64,000 nucleotides of DNA, taken from Haliotis asinina (Eukaryota; Mollusca; Gastropoda; Lepetellida; Haliotidae). A model generated the notes under the pieces. It had not been told where the DNA came from. It worked only from the letters and a program-made list of their open reading frames with translations, and searched no databases. Positions 11,461 to 23,835 of this stretch are shown here, in pieces. How positions within the stretch are numbered: position 1 is the stretch's first letter; each line of letters starts with the position of its first letter. Made by a program: the position numbers and the translations under genes. Location of the stretch: assembly GCF_037392515.1 (NCBI RefSeq), contig NC_090288.1, positions 4,767,501 through 4,831,500 on the forward strand, in the 5' to 3' direction.

Positions 11461-11880
11461 TCTCAAGTCTCGATTATTTACAGACCGTCGCCAAATAGCT
11501 GTAATACTGCTCTTAACGCCGCGTTAAAAAAAACAAAACAGACAACCATTCAAAATATCTCATTGAATATACCAGACATCAATGCATGGATGAACTCGCA
11601 ACTAAATGCACAAGCAACTTGACTCTATTCAAACGAAAGACACAAGACACTGTGAATGTATAAAAAGTGCGCACTTGAAGTGAAAACTACAGGTAATGGC
11701 TCACGTTTGCGATCGTACTACAAACATAAGGTATTGTTTCCGCCCTACACATCAAGTAAACAACTGCAGAAGGCTGCCATGAGTTCACCAAACAACAAAA
11801 ATCACGTAACTATTCAAATTCGTGGAGGTCAGGTGGCGATGGGGTAGGTGAGTAGTTAACGCGTGATGACCGGTGTTCAA

Positions 11881-12001
11881 CAGGGGCTCCTTTCACGAAG
11901 CAACCTTTACTAAGGTTATCCTTAACTCCCATTCTTTAACATTGCACTAAGGTTAGCTTAATGACTTACGATCACCTTAGTGGTTTGCGAAACAGGCCCA
12001 G
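11881..12001 (+). mobile_element. short palindrome-ended repeat, copy 2
   Basis: Shares the core of the element at 1583. The ends GGGGCTCCTTTCACGAAG and TTTGCGAAACAGGCCC are inverted relatives of each other. Confidence 0.65.
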
Positions 12002-12061
12002 ATCAACATATTCAATTATGACGCCATAGTAGTTTGTTTGAGAGGGGTTCTCGTTCCCTTT

Positions 12062-12195
12062 AAGGTCGATAGGATAGCCAAGTGGTTAAAGCGTTCGCCG
12101 ATAACCCTGGTTCGATTCCTCACGTGGGAAATCCATTTCTGGTATTCTCAGCAGTGACATTGCGGGAATATTGCAAACGGCATAAAAACTGAAAA
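12062..12195 (+). mobile_element. family-A SINE
   Basis: AGCCAAGTGGTTAAAGCGTT head, B box TGGTTCGATTCC, CATTTCTGGTATTC and GGGAATATTGC tail. Confidence 0.8.
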
Positions 12196-12930
12196 AGTTC
12201 AGTCAGTGCATTTGTGAGAATATATGACTCGTAACATGTGAGCATCTTATATGACGATTTAATTCAAAGAGGTTGAATTAGATGAACTTTGTTCCCACTG
12301 TTTAGTCATCAATAAGTAGAACACAGTTTCAAACAATACCAGATATGTAAGGACGTAAACACCACGTAAACAAAATAAATAGTATACGATATTACCAGTT
12401 TCATGCACGGCAGATATGTTCCATCATTATGTACAAATTTCGAAAATCTTGTTCAGTTTGTCCACACCATCCGTGTCTGTCGGTTCAATCGATATAAATT
12501 GACAGGTTTGAGTTTATATATTTTCGATACAAAATATTTTTATTTCTTTTGAATATGTTAAAATTCAGATTCTAATATTTCTTCATCTCTTTACGAATTC
12601 ACTCATCATGTAATCGAATAGAGGGTTTAGCTTTGTAGCTATCGGTATTTGGGTCGGTAATTGTTCTCGAGACGAGCTTGTCTGTCTAGATGAAGAACCT
12701 TCACACATAAATGTCATACAATATGCCTGTCACATTAGACGTAAACATCAGTGAAAAAAACTTCAGGGATCAAAGGTCTAATTTTTGGATAGTTGGCTTC
12801 CTTTTCCCACTCAATAACAAACAACAAAGAATATTTATAGACAGATTCTCCACGTGACCTGACCGAATTTCTTTCCACAAGGATATTAACATTACACAGA
12901 GGGTAATATGACGAAACGGCTTCAAGCTTT

Positions 12931-13021
12931 CTGATTGGTCGAATAAGAACACACCTCTTCTGAGGTCAGAGTTGAAGGTGACAAATCTGACATATCATTT
13001 TAGTCCAACAGCTGACGGAAA
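12931..13021 (+). promoter_or_regulatory. candidate proximal promoter and 5' UTR of HDHD5
   Basis: An inverted CCAAT box (CTGATTGGTC) lies at 12931-12940, about 80 bp before the candidate start codon. The ATG at 13022 sits in a good animal context (GGAAAATGG). I see no TATA box in this stretch. The call depends wholly on exon 1 being correctly identified. Confidence 0.35.
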
Positions 13022-13147
13022 ATGGCTTGTCGCCGGTGGCTGGGGTCGGCGATTATGCCTGCCGATCGGTGGACTAACAGTCCACCATTTATAGGAATGT
13101 TTCATTTAGGCAAATCTGTGATACAAAGACGGTTTAGACACAGACAG
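13022..13147 (+). CDS. HDHD5: HDHD5 candidate coding exon 1 (mitochondrial presequence)
   Basis: This is an open frame of 42 codons starting MACRRWLGSAIMPADRW and ending in a strong donor, CAG|GTAAGG, at 13148. It has eight arginines, one lysine and a single acidic residue, as expected of an N-terminal mitochondrial targeting peptide. The exon ends in phase 0, which fits the phase-0 start of the exon at 42162. Together they would put about 50 residues before the first HAD motif, close to the spacing in vertebrate HDHD5. No other ATG-plus-donor candidate with these properties was found nearer to exon 2. It is an inference: the intervening intron would be 29 kb and I cannot show splicing. Confidence 0.6.
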
Positions 13148-14328
13148 GTAAGGCGGAAGAATGCATTCCCATTGTTGCACAGGATTTTGAAGTTGACCTA
13201 TGTTTTCGCGAACTCTCTCTGCCACTGCCGTTCCAATTGGTAATATTCTAATATCACTCGTGCTACAGGAACGACGTAAATTTGCCATTTATTGAATTAG
13301 GAATTCGGATAGTTGGTCAAAACGTGTTGAACTGTTTCATTTTGGTGCGACTAGTGGCATCGGTACAGAATGGAGATATTATTCTTTGTATGAATGGTGG
13401 AAAGGGTACAATTGTACGGAAGATTCATTACGACGGGAATCAATACTAACATCGGTAGTATACTGACATTTGTAACCTTGTTATATTAACTGTGATTGTG
13501 GCAATGTCATGTTGTGAAACAATTCTGAGCAACGATGTATAATCTTAGTCTTACATGAATTCATTGTGTTAATTCATATCAATATATATATATGTTCCTG
13601 TATGATTCATGCAGTTTCACATAACAGGAAACCAGTGGAATGATCAAATTGACCAGCAGCTGCAGATAAATACAGATCCATTTTGACAATTATGAAGATG
13701 TATAGTGAAAGTGATATATGAATACATTCGCATCTTTACTCTATTTTTTGTTGTTGTAGTTGTCAAAAGTCAGTCATGTTTGAGGTTACAAACCTTTCTA
13801 ATCCACATGTAGTGAGATTTTAGTTGTCAATTAGAGTGAAACTCAGACCTGTTTGTGTAATGTCATCCAACCCGTTTTGGTTGTGTACAAGTAAGTGGAA
13901 ATGATGTAACTACAACAATAAAACCATTATCATCTGTTAAACCATCATCATTTTTCTCTATTCTAAGGAAAAAGAAACATTTATGTGAAATATAAAGTGT
14001 AAATGGCTGGCATAATACAACCCTAATGATGAACTGGTTTTACAGCTGTGTTGCATGCTCCCATCAAGTTAACATGGTTAATGACTATAGGCAGTAATGA
14101 TCAGTTTGCACTGAAGTGACTGGGTGCATTATTGAGTGCATTGTAGCTGGAATTGCTCTGACATGAACTGTAATTGGATGTTTGTTGTTTAGTGGTAAGG
14201 TAAACTTAGATCTCATTTAGCAAGGCTGGACTAAATTTGAATGACCTTGGTTATTTATGGTGTTATGTGATATTTTTTTACCATGACTGTGTAATGAGGT
14301 GATCTGTGTAATGAGGTGACTCACAGAT

Positions 14329-14358
14329 CAGAGACCATATACCGGTATATGGTCTCTG
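14329..14358. other. perfect 30-bp palindrome
   Basis: CAGAGACCATATACC is followed directly by its reverse complement. ACAGAT and CACAGATT flank it, possibly extending the symmetry. Confidence 0.9.
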
Positions 14359-15798
14359 CACAGATTAACACAGAAATTGTGGAGAAATAAATTGTGAAAC
14401 CAGTAAATGGCCACACAAGTTAAATGAATAATATATTTTCATGAATTACACAGTGTAAGTTAAAAGGATGACGATGGTACCAATGGGTCAAATGCAATCA
14501 TGAAGATCAAGAATATACCGGTGATCAATGTTTTTGTTTATAAATGTTCTTGTCTCTATACCAGAACCCAGAGTAACAAGCGGTATTGCAGGATTTGTTA
14601 TATCCAAATAGGAATTCAATCTACACTTAGCAAGTAGAATAAAAACTAGGTGGATGAAAGTAAAAAGAATTTCAGTTCCCCTCATTTTGTTCTTGTAGAG
14701 GATCTGCAGTCCATGTACAAATTGTCACATCCTGAAACTTCTTGATTGATCAAGCCAGCCTTGTTTATGCTAACAACTAGGGGCAGATAAATCTAATTCT
14801 TCTATATATAGTGCAGATCCATTTGAGAAAGTTCCAGTTGGTATTGACCACTGTTCTGTTCCCACCTGACAGGATGTGATAATGTTTATAATGGGGGTGA
14901 AACGGTACGTTCTTACCCTGGTACGGCCTCCCGTTCGGTCTGCTTCAGTTCAGGATATGAGATGTGATCATAATCCAGATAATTAACACCTAGAGCCAAA
15001 ACTTCCATTGTTTAATAAGTTGAAAAAAAATATAACCATAATCTTTGTTATTTTGAATGAACAAAACTGTCATTTTATGACAACATAGAAGGACATTATT
15101 AAAAGTGAAAATACCAAATTTTTGGATTGGATTACAATATACTGAACTTGCAAAAGTGTTTACTGCATCAAAGCAACTGAATTATGTAGCACTAACCACT
15201 TTTCAATTAAAGGCTGTAGCGGACACTGACTGATAACTTAGAAAGTGGCCCAACATAGTCATGTAACCAAAACTTTATGTCTTGTACATCAGAGAATATA
15301 GACCAGTTTCCGGTTGTAACTTTCTAATGACGGGATCATGTGACCATGCAGGTCAAGCTTTGGGACAAAATGGCATCTGTCAAGCATCGTTGTAGTTGAA
15401 ACTGATTAGTCTGTAGACTGACCCTGTCTCAAGCACTGCAAGTTTCTGTGCAGAGTTGCTTCCCTTGGGCACAGCAGGAACCAAGATTTTTAGTTTGAAT
15501 CCTGGTTTGTCGGTCTGATAGCTCCATACACATATCTGTGTGTTTAGCCACGGTAGTACATGTCTGATTCACTTGGAGGTCTCCACTTTATGATAATACT
15601 GAACTACAAAATATCAGGGGTAATGTTTAGAGACACAACTCATTCTCATGATCTGGTAGATATGGGAAATATAGAGTCTTGCTAAAGGACTTTTACAAGT
15701 GGTTTACCATCTGGCTATCATTCTTTTCCCACAGAGGTTACTGGTCATATCTTCCTACAACCCTCTGTTCTAATACAAGCCTTTCATGATATGAGTGT

Positions 15799-16011
15799 TC
15801 AGGATTCATGATTGGGTGTAATTAGATTTAGTTGTACAGTCAGTGACATTGATTCAAAAGTGATCATACGCCAGGCCTTGGTAATTCCCATACACTTCAG
15901 GAAAACTAGAACCTCTTCCCCGGCTCCATGTGCAAATGCTTCATCGAGACAGAACTCAGCCGTGCCAATGGCATCTCCATAGTCCTCATAGACAACAGAC
16001 AAGTTAGCCAT
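15799..16011 (-). pseudogene. possible isolated exon or relic, TPR-like
   Basis: A 70-codon open frame begins MANLSVVYEDYGDAIGTAEF and has balanced, coding-like composition unlike its AT-rich neighbours. It is preceded by an AATATCAG acceptor-like sequence. The pattern VYEDYGDAIGTAEFCLDEAF resembles one tetratricopeptide repeat (small, then G, then A.....A at helix positions). No neighbouring exon or good donor was found. It may be a relic or a nested minus-strand exon within the presumed HDHD5 intron 1. Confidence 0.25.
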
Positions 16012-16210
16012 CTGATATTATTTTAACCGAGAAACATGGTTGTATTAGTACAAAGGTTTGTTGGTAGATATGATTTGTAACCTCGGGGGGAAGAGAATAC
16101 TGGGCTGTATCATCTCACAAAGTTTTCATTTCTCTCACCTGTTAGTGAGTTTTGTTAAACCAACTTCAATATCTAAAGTATCTAAATATCTTATAATGCA
16201 ATAATATAAG

Positions 16211-16319
16211 TTATCACATTGTGTCGAGGGAAATACAGGGTTTTGTCAGTCCCAAGTAAGGTTGTAATACAACTGAGGGACTGATAAAACCCCGTATTTC
16301 CTGAGACACGATGTGATAA
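16211..16319. mobile_element. 109-bp foldback element with 43-bp inverted arms
   Basis: The left arm begins TTATCACATTGTGTCGAGGG and continues AAATACAGGGTTTTGTCAGT; the right arm is its inverse with about five differences. The spacer is about 23 bp. It probably is a MITE end-to-end hairpin. The adjoining 16320-16620 is GC-richer and may belong to the same repeat. Confidence 0.8.
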
Positions 16320-17214
16320 CGCATTTATCTAGCTGAATGTTTTCACTAAAAACAAAACAACACGCATCGAATCGACTTGCTGCCATGTTGACACCAGCTG
16401 ATCGTTTGACCTCAGTGCACCACACGTTACTAAAGGCTTGTCGATGCATGCTTTTCTCACATCTCGTCACTGAGGCGTAGCGGGAGGATATGACTTTCCC
16501 AGCGGGAGTATGAAAGTCATATACTCGTGATCGGATCGTGATGGATGTACATGGTATTTTATCAGAGTTACGTGGACCAATCAAAACTCGACATTCTTTC
16601 CAATCATATTAGGAAGGCAGGAGTGATAAAGATCTTCCAAACATCATACCAAAGTTTCTGACCAGGAAGTACCGGCACCGACAACTGGCACTAGTTGGAG
16701 AACCGGTTGCTAGGAGATACTAGGTATCAATGGAGATTATGCAAGTTCTGTTTTAACCCTTTTGAAGTCATTCTAAATGCTGGTGACACAGTCCACAAAT
16801 ACATATCACCCAGACATACTGAAAGGTAGCTTCTCATAAAACCAGATGGACTTGTGGCTTGAAAAGATCAGACGATAATTAAGTATCGGCTTGAAGTCTC
16901 CAACATGTCGTCCAGGATACCTGCATTGTTACTGTAGCGAATCTGTTTCAGTATTTAAGACAGATTAAATGACAGATTTAAATGATTTCTTGAGGTATGG
17001 CATCAGAAAATAAAATGTCATCGATATGATGCTAAGATATATTACAAGTATGCTTATGTAGAATATGTTTTGAAACAGATCCAGTATGTCAGTGTGGCTT
17101 TCCATGTGTAAATGGTCATCATTGTTTTTAAGAATGACCATTTTTCATGCCACGGAGAGCTATACTAGTTCAAAGAAAATTGCACACATCAATATACCTT
17201 TAGTTGATAGGTTT

Positions 17215-17330
17215 GTTTGTTGTGTAACACCTCACTCAGCAATATTCCAGTGACATGGTGGTGAGTGTGGTCTAGACAATCCAGATATCAAAAGCATGAG
17301 CATCAATTTCAGTTTGCATGGTAATGAAGA
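17215..17330 (-). mobile_element. family-B SINE 3' part
   Basis: Contains CACTCAGCAATATTCCAGTG and TCTAGACAATCCAG, the reversed family-B tail. Confidence 0.65.
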
Positions 17331-17635
17331 TCTCTTTGTCATTCTAAATCTGAATGTTTTCAAATATGTCTTTATTTATATAAGCAGAACTAAGCAAAAT
17401 CTGTGAATTGTCTGAATATATAGCGATTCTAAAGTATCCTTTTATTGTTTTTTGTGTATACCTTTCTTATGTCTCACATTCTGTTTATGTATGCTGCGTA
17501 TACGTTTATGTAACTGCTGGGAGAATTCTTTTCAAAGTTGGACAACTTGTAACCAATCCTTTTCCTTCACCTATGAAAATCTGAGTTTTAATTGGTCTTC
17601 AACAGTCCGAACTTGTTGGAGAGGTGACTGAACAG

Positions 17636-17795
17636 ACTGAGTGGTCAGGTTTGCTGACTTGGTTGATGCATGTCATTCTTTACCGATTGTGTAGATGAAT
17701 GCTCATGGCGTTGATCACTGGATTGTGTGGTCTAGATTCAGTTGTTTACAGTATGCTGCACATAACTGAGTGTGGCATTAAAAAACAAACATTCA
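17636..17795 (+). mobile_element. family-B SINE, diverged
   Basis: Holds TGGTCAGGTTTGCTGACTTG, GATCACTGGATTGTGTGGTC and ACTGAGTGTGGCATTAAAA. Confidence 0.7.
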
Positions 17796-19107
17796 GGAGT
17801 GAAGTATGTTTTAAACAAAACTACCAAAACACAAGTAAATGTGCAAACACCTTTGTCACAGCAGGTGCCCCAGTGGCATAAAAATATGTATGAAACAACA
17901 AGAACTGTACTTGATGCTTGTTTTAATGTTTCATCAGCTTTGATGTATGCTGAGATGGAGAGAGAAAGTATGGCTTATAAATGTCACTTTCATGTTATTA
18001 ATTATCTGGAATCTGTTATGTCCTGATGGAGATGGTGAGCTTTGCGTCAAATAGAGACCTGGCAAAGCAAAACATTTTCAGTTGACATTTCTTGACAACT
18101 TACTTTCAACATCATCACAATGATGGTAAAAACATTTGAGGTAACCATATATGCACTATTTTTATCAATATTAATCCTTTATCTGGTGTGTACAAAACAT
18201 TACACTTATGTTCACGCATGTTTGTGAGTTTGAGACACTAGATTGATGGTGAAATCCATTATCTTCATGAAGACGTGATTGCAAGATCAGCAATTTTCTG
18301 ATTCTACGATCTCTTGTTTTCGTGATCATCTGATAGCCATTTTAGAAATAAATACAAAAGTGTATTAAATAATTAATATATAATACTGTATCTACACCAA
18401 TAACTGCATGCATTTTTTACATATCTGAAGCTTAACAAATCCTGTATGGTGTCACTTGAGGTTCGTCACTCATGTGTTGTAGCGTCACCAACTTCACAGG
18501 AGGGCATCACTCATGGATACTAAGTGGCCAGAATGGGACCATTCTAACTAATGATTTCATGTTTGATTTATTGTGGATTCATTTCTGTCAGGATTCAGTT
18601 TATTATTGAATTAGTTCAGTGTGACTTATTGATGATATAATAAGGACAGAAACAGCTGTATGAACATTCCAATTGTGTTATGGTGAGAGAACGATCTTTC
18701 ATGACATGGTCATCAGTGCCGTATAGCTCACTTCATCATGTTTAGTGTTACGAATACAGAGAGGGTAATGAGTAACTGGGAAAGTGAAAGGCCATAGTAC
18801 AGCATTTTTTAGTTTTTTATCCCAGGTAAAAATGTTTGCCTTAGCATTACTATAATTGAAGAAGGGCAGGAATTGCATTCTTAGCTTTTTGATTCTGATT
18901 CTTCTTCAGTTGGTTTATATTTTATTTTGTATCCTAAGAAGGAAAGCGGTTGCACTAACCACTACACCACCATCCCCTACCAACAGTGGCTCACTGCTGA
19001 AATGTATAGTGAAATATGTGCTATAATTGTGTTTGTTCTTATCAGCTGATTAGAACTGGACAAGACACTGCAACAGAACTATCAGGAAACATATCAGATG
19101 TCACTAA

Positions 19108-19206
19108 AGAACCACATGACCATGGGGGTGGTAGGGGAGCATTCACTTGTCACAACAACGACCCGGGTTCGATTCCCGTTGCTCATAGGTACAATGTATG
19201 AAGCCC
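19108..19206 (+). mobile_element. family-A SINE head
   Basis: GGGTGGTAGGGGAGCATTCA, then an intact B box CCGGGTTCGATTCCC and GGTACAATGTATGAAGCCC; tail absent. Confidence 0.7.
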
Positions 19207-20509
19207 TTATTTATCAGATCCCTATTTGTCATGCCCCTGTTTGAGTTGGTGCTGTTATTTTAGACACACATGTGTTGGTTATGCAAATTAGACATGTTTT
19301 GTAAGGTAGTTTTGTTTCAGTGCATTTATGTGAAACAGACTTAATTTGATATAATGATAATTTAGTCATCTCTGACAGACAAATTCTTTGTTGGAATCAC
19401 ATCAGGGGGTTTGTAATATGTGGTATGACAGAAAAATGATGCTGAATCTGCTTCGTATATGATCTAGAAATACTTCCTCATGATGTTAGACTGCCTGTGA
19501 CATTAAAGAAATGTTCTTTGACGCAGTAGCACAGAAATACCACACTGTAACAAGCATATAGTCAGTTCACACATAAATCTCCATGCGATGTGTCCACTAA
19601 CAGTCTATATACAGCTGATGTTACCAGGTGTCTGTTACATATTCATAAAACCAAACATCGTAGTTTTCAGGTATATTGTGGGAGAAAAACTAGATTGGAA
19701 AAAGGTTGACTTTCTTAGCCAGCAAGTAGATAAATATACTGTTATAAGCTTTTTTATTTCTGTTTTTTTAATGATATTTTTTTAATGTTATAAGCTGCAG
19801 TTACTTGTTGATGTAAATGGCTTAGTAAAGTTTGAAGTTCACACACAGGATTCAGTGATTTCCTAGGAATATTATCAGTAATATTGTCATGTACGATGGG
19901 TATCAATACTTTTCCTTGGGATTTCACTATATCCTGTCTCGTACAGGTTCAGACAGTAGGATTTTCTCAATCATTTTTTCATAGAGTTTCACTTGACATG
20001 TTGTATCAGGTGACTTCTAATCTCCATTTGTTAACTTGCTGTCCCATTTATCACATGTGCATGTCAACTTTACATGTCCTGTGGCTGAGTTACACTGAGG
20101 CGTGACATGGTACATTATTCAGTGCAACTGATTATATGTTTGCAGAATTCTGTCAGTGAATAGAAATTCACATAGTTGTACATCAATTGAGCAATCTGAT
20201 TTGATACTTTATTACACTGTTGTCATATACTGTTGTTTTCTTCAAATTATACTACAAAGTCAGTTCAAAATTAATTTGGTTGTTTTCATGTATTTTAAAC
20301 AAATATCACAAGTTTTGTAAGAAGCTGTAAAATAATAAGAAAAAAATTCCATTTCAGATTCATGTTAGTATTCTTAAAAAACGTGTATATATATGTATAG
20401 TAATTAAAGCTTGTTCCGTGTGTTATAAGACACAACTCATAGGATCAGGTAGTGAGGCTCATTTGCTGATAATTTACTTCTGTTCTATTCTTTGTTTGTT
20501 CTTTATGGC

Positions 20510-20850
20510 ACCCAGCCATATTCCAGCCATATAGCAGCTGTCTTTGATATAATTTATTCTTTATTGTCTCACCCAGCAATAGTCTGGCTATACAGCAGGA
20601 GTGTTTTATATAGTTTGGTTGTTCTTTAATGCAGCTGCATAGCATGGTCTTTAAATGATCAAATCTGGACTAGACAATCTAGTGATCAACAGTATGAACA
20701 TCAGTTTATGTAATTTGGATACAATGACACTTGTTGTTAGTGAACTTGACCACCTGATCCCGTTTGTCACCTCTTACAACAAGCATGGGTTGCTGAAGAA
20801 CAATTCTAATCTGGATCATGATGGGTTCACACAGCTTAAGTGTGGTATTG
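20510..20850 (-). mobile_element. family-B SINE relic with duplicated tail
   Basis: Two tail-like pieces (CCAGCCATATTCCAGCCATA and CAGCAATAGTCTGGCTATAC) precede a reversed family-B body with CTAGACAATCTAGTGATCAA and CTCTTACAACAAGCATGGGT. Confidence 0.65.
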
Positions 20851-21130
20851 AACAGCAAGCAAAAACAACAGTACAGCTTATCGCTTGTATATTAAAATAT
20901 GTCAATCACTGGATAGCCTGATCCAGACTTGATTATTCACTGCTGTCATATAACTTGTTGTCACACAGTAAACAAATAAAACAGTGAAGATTTTCTCTTG
21001 TTCCTTTAAACCTCTTATCAAAATGTAGTGATGATCCTGTTAAGATGGACAACAACACTAAAAGAAATATTTTTAATCCACCTATAAATTCTTGGAACTA
21101 AATCCTTGAAATGTATGCCATATATTTAGG

Positions 21131-21293
21131 AGATAAACATACTGTGTTGGAAAAGCAGAGGTATATAATGAAATTATGATAGCTCTAAATTTGATTTAAA
21201 CCTGAACACATAGTGTGAGGTTTTATATAAAAAATTTAGTGTTGTTATAATTTCGTTATATACGTCTGATTTTCCAACACAATATGTTTATCT
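21131..21293. mobile_element. 163-bp MITE-like element with 45-bp inverted ends
   Basis: Left end AGATAAACATACTGTGTTGG then AAAAGCAGAGGTATATAATG; right end is its inverse with four to five changes. A third arm copy (ACATAATGTGTTGGAAAATC) lies at 21332-21369 and itself ends in an inverted TATACCTCTGA. Confidence 0.82.
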
Positions 21294-21326
21294 ATATTCT
21301 ACCATAACCGTGTTATTCAGGTATTA

Positions 21327-21376
21327 AACAAATACATAATGTGTTGGAAAATCAGAGGTATATAAAGTGATTATAT
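21327..21376. mobile_element. solo arm of the 21131 MITE family
   Basis: AATGTGTTGGAAAATCAGAG then GTATATAAAGTGATTATATACCTCTGA; a small hairpin made from two copies of the arm's inner end. Confidence 0.65.
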
Positions 21377-23689
21377 ACCTCTGAATAACTTTGATTAACC
21401 AATCACAATCCAGTATTTACTGAAGTCATGGTAAAATGGATATTCAACAGTGGTTTTACAGAAATGTTTAATGAGACATGACGTTAATCCTTTTCTGAAC
21501 CAGTAACAAAGGTTCACTTAAAACGCGGTCAAATTCCACCTATGCACTGCATAGTTCTGCAGTATTTCAGAAATCAGCCATCTGTTGAATGGCATGTGTG
21601 ATTTATAGAGGTTGAACAGTATCAATTATCAAGGAGTGGTTCTGCAATTCAATGTTATTTATATATATTTATTCTATTTCATTTTCTAAACTAGGTTAAA
21701 TATTCAGAGATATTGAGCTGATTTGCATAAAAGATGTTTCTTAAACACTCATTTTTTCATGCATTTTGCAACCAGTTTCAAAGGAAAGGTTTGTCTTAAA
21801 TCTGTTTTATGTACTGTTTAAAGACTATTATCAGACGAAATAATACTTCTGCCAACTAAATCCAACAGATCACTCAACAGTAAAATTTATCTTCAAATAT
21901 ATATATTAATATCCTGTTGTTGACCGTAAAGCTGTATATTTTTCAATAATACTGTCCATGAAACTTTAGAAAATTAATTAGACTGCGAATTTGTTTCCAT
22001 TAAGAATGCTTGAAGTTGTAGATGTGTTTTCAAATAAAACTGGAATAAGTGTTAACCCCGAGTATAACAAGAAAACTATTTCACAGAGACATTAAGAGGT
22101 TCCAGATGACATGAACCCATCAAGAGAGCCATCATAACTGGAAATGCTTGGTAGAGTTTTCTAAGGGAGATCATCACCATATTTACTTTTGTTTGATATA
22201 ATTAACCATTTTTTTAAGGTATGTTATATGTAATTTCCATTTTTGATAGATGAAGAATCTTACATAAGCCTGCGCACTGAAATTTTATTTATAAATATGT
22301 TACAATATGCTCCAGATAACATTTCAACATCAAGAGTAATTTTACTGTATTGGTGTACTGAAAAACCTTAAGAGAACATTTACTAAGTTAGTGAATGGAA
22401 TTTCATGGCATGTGGCTATATGATAAGATGACAATTCAATCAGGTACAGTCTAGGTTATGAAAAAAAGACTTGTAATTTGTTTCTGTGCTGTCATGTTTA
22501 CATACACATACGCAATTTTGACCAATCAAATTTAACCGTAGCAAAAAGGATTCCCAACACACGACAAGGGAAAACCCAATGTGTCAGTATCACTTCAATT
22601 CAAAGATTGGACACTACTTGAAATCAGATTGATGTGATGAGATAATGAGACTGTAAATGTTGCTGTGGCGTGTATCTGCTACATTTTCTAAAGTACTTCT
22701 TACCATTTCATGGATATTTTTATCCATACATATGCAGATATGGTCCTTATCTAAAGCCCTGTGTTATCAGGAGGCTAAGGCTATTAGGTACTCAACTCTT
22801 CAGTCTTCAAGGTACTCAAGTTCAAAACTTCGACCTAATGAAACCACACGGGGTAGGGGTTGCCCAGCTAACACGCGACGTTCCCACAACGTTATGTTTA
22901 CGTCAGGGTTTGGTTACGTCGGGAAATGACGTAACTAGGACGTTATTAGAACGTCCTAGGATAACGTCATATCACAACCTTGCCACAACGTTACACATTA
23001 CGTTCTCTCTACGTCCTTGCAACGTATTTTTCATACTTTGGTGTAACGTACTTGTAACGTTGTCAGGACGTTCGTTTCATATATTTTGTTTACTTGACCT
23101 GTTAGAAGGTGTTTGTATTTGCAGTTGACCATCTAATTATTTATCAAGACGATATCGAATCTAGAACAACTTTTGAATAAATTTGTTTTGTTTGCTTTGT
23201 TAAATGCGTTCAACTGAAGCAAATAGATAACTTCACGTTTGAAGGTTATAAGAATGTCATTTACAGACGTTGTCACAACGTTACGGTTTACGTAACCAGG
23301 ACGTCGTAACAGCGTGTATTTCAGACCAAGGTGCAACGTTCGCATAACGTTGGGAGGACGTTCTGTCCACGGCTTGCCAGCACTGACCCGTTGGAACATC
23401 GTTACATCTTATTCTCCTCATCCCGGAGTTTACTTGATGGAATATCATACTTAACAGGATCGAAGCATGTGATATTTTCTATTTAAATTACCATATAGAT
23501 CTATCTCTTCAGTATATAATGAAGTTTATTCATAGTATTTACCTTATTTTTGTTGCATACAATTTATTATTATATTATACACTTGTTGTTGTGCTCTTGA
23601 CTTCACTCATTTCAGGGAAGTTATGAAACATGTCTCCTTCTAGATCTTTTAACCCACAAGATCCAGATTGAGGCACATTACACATGACT

Positions 23690-23835
23690 TCTTCATGTGA
23701 CGTCATTGCCTGTGCGAGCACTTTCCCGCTCGCTGACATCACACTTCTCGCGCGGCTGCCAGTCCTACGTGTACAGGGTTCTGTGTCTGTTCCTCACTTT
23801 TAAAACGGGCTCATCGCCATAACAGTGAGTAGTTT
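23690..23835 (+). promoter_or_regulatory. CpG-rich promoter-like patch with splice donor inside the 3.35-kb element
   Basis: A local GC- and CpG-rich stretch (CTCGCGCGGCTGCCAG) in AT-rich surroundings ends with ACA|GTGAGT at 23826. It looks like a first non-coding exon and promoter. Its partner may be the exon at 25570. Confidence 0.3.

Noticed and set aside
19136..19165. tRNA gene at CCGGGTTCGATTCCC
   Set aside because: It belongs to a family-A SINE head followed by the family-specific tail sequence.
22670..23128. 152-codon + strand frame
   Set aside because: It straddles the ACGT-rich transposon end and unique flank, has low-quality composition and no recognisable domain.
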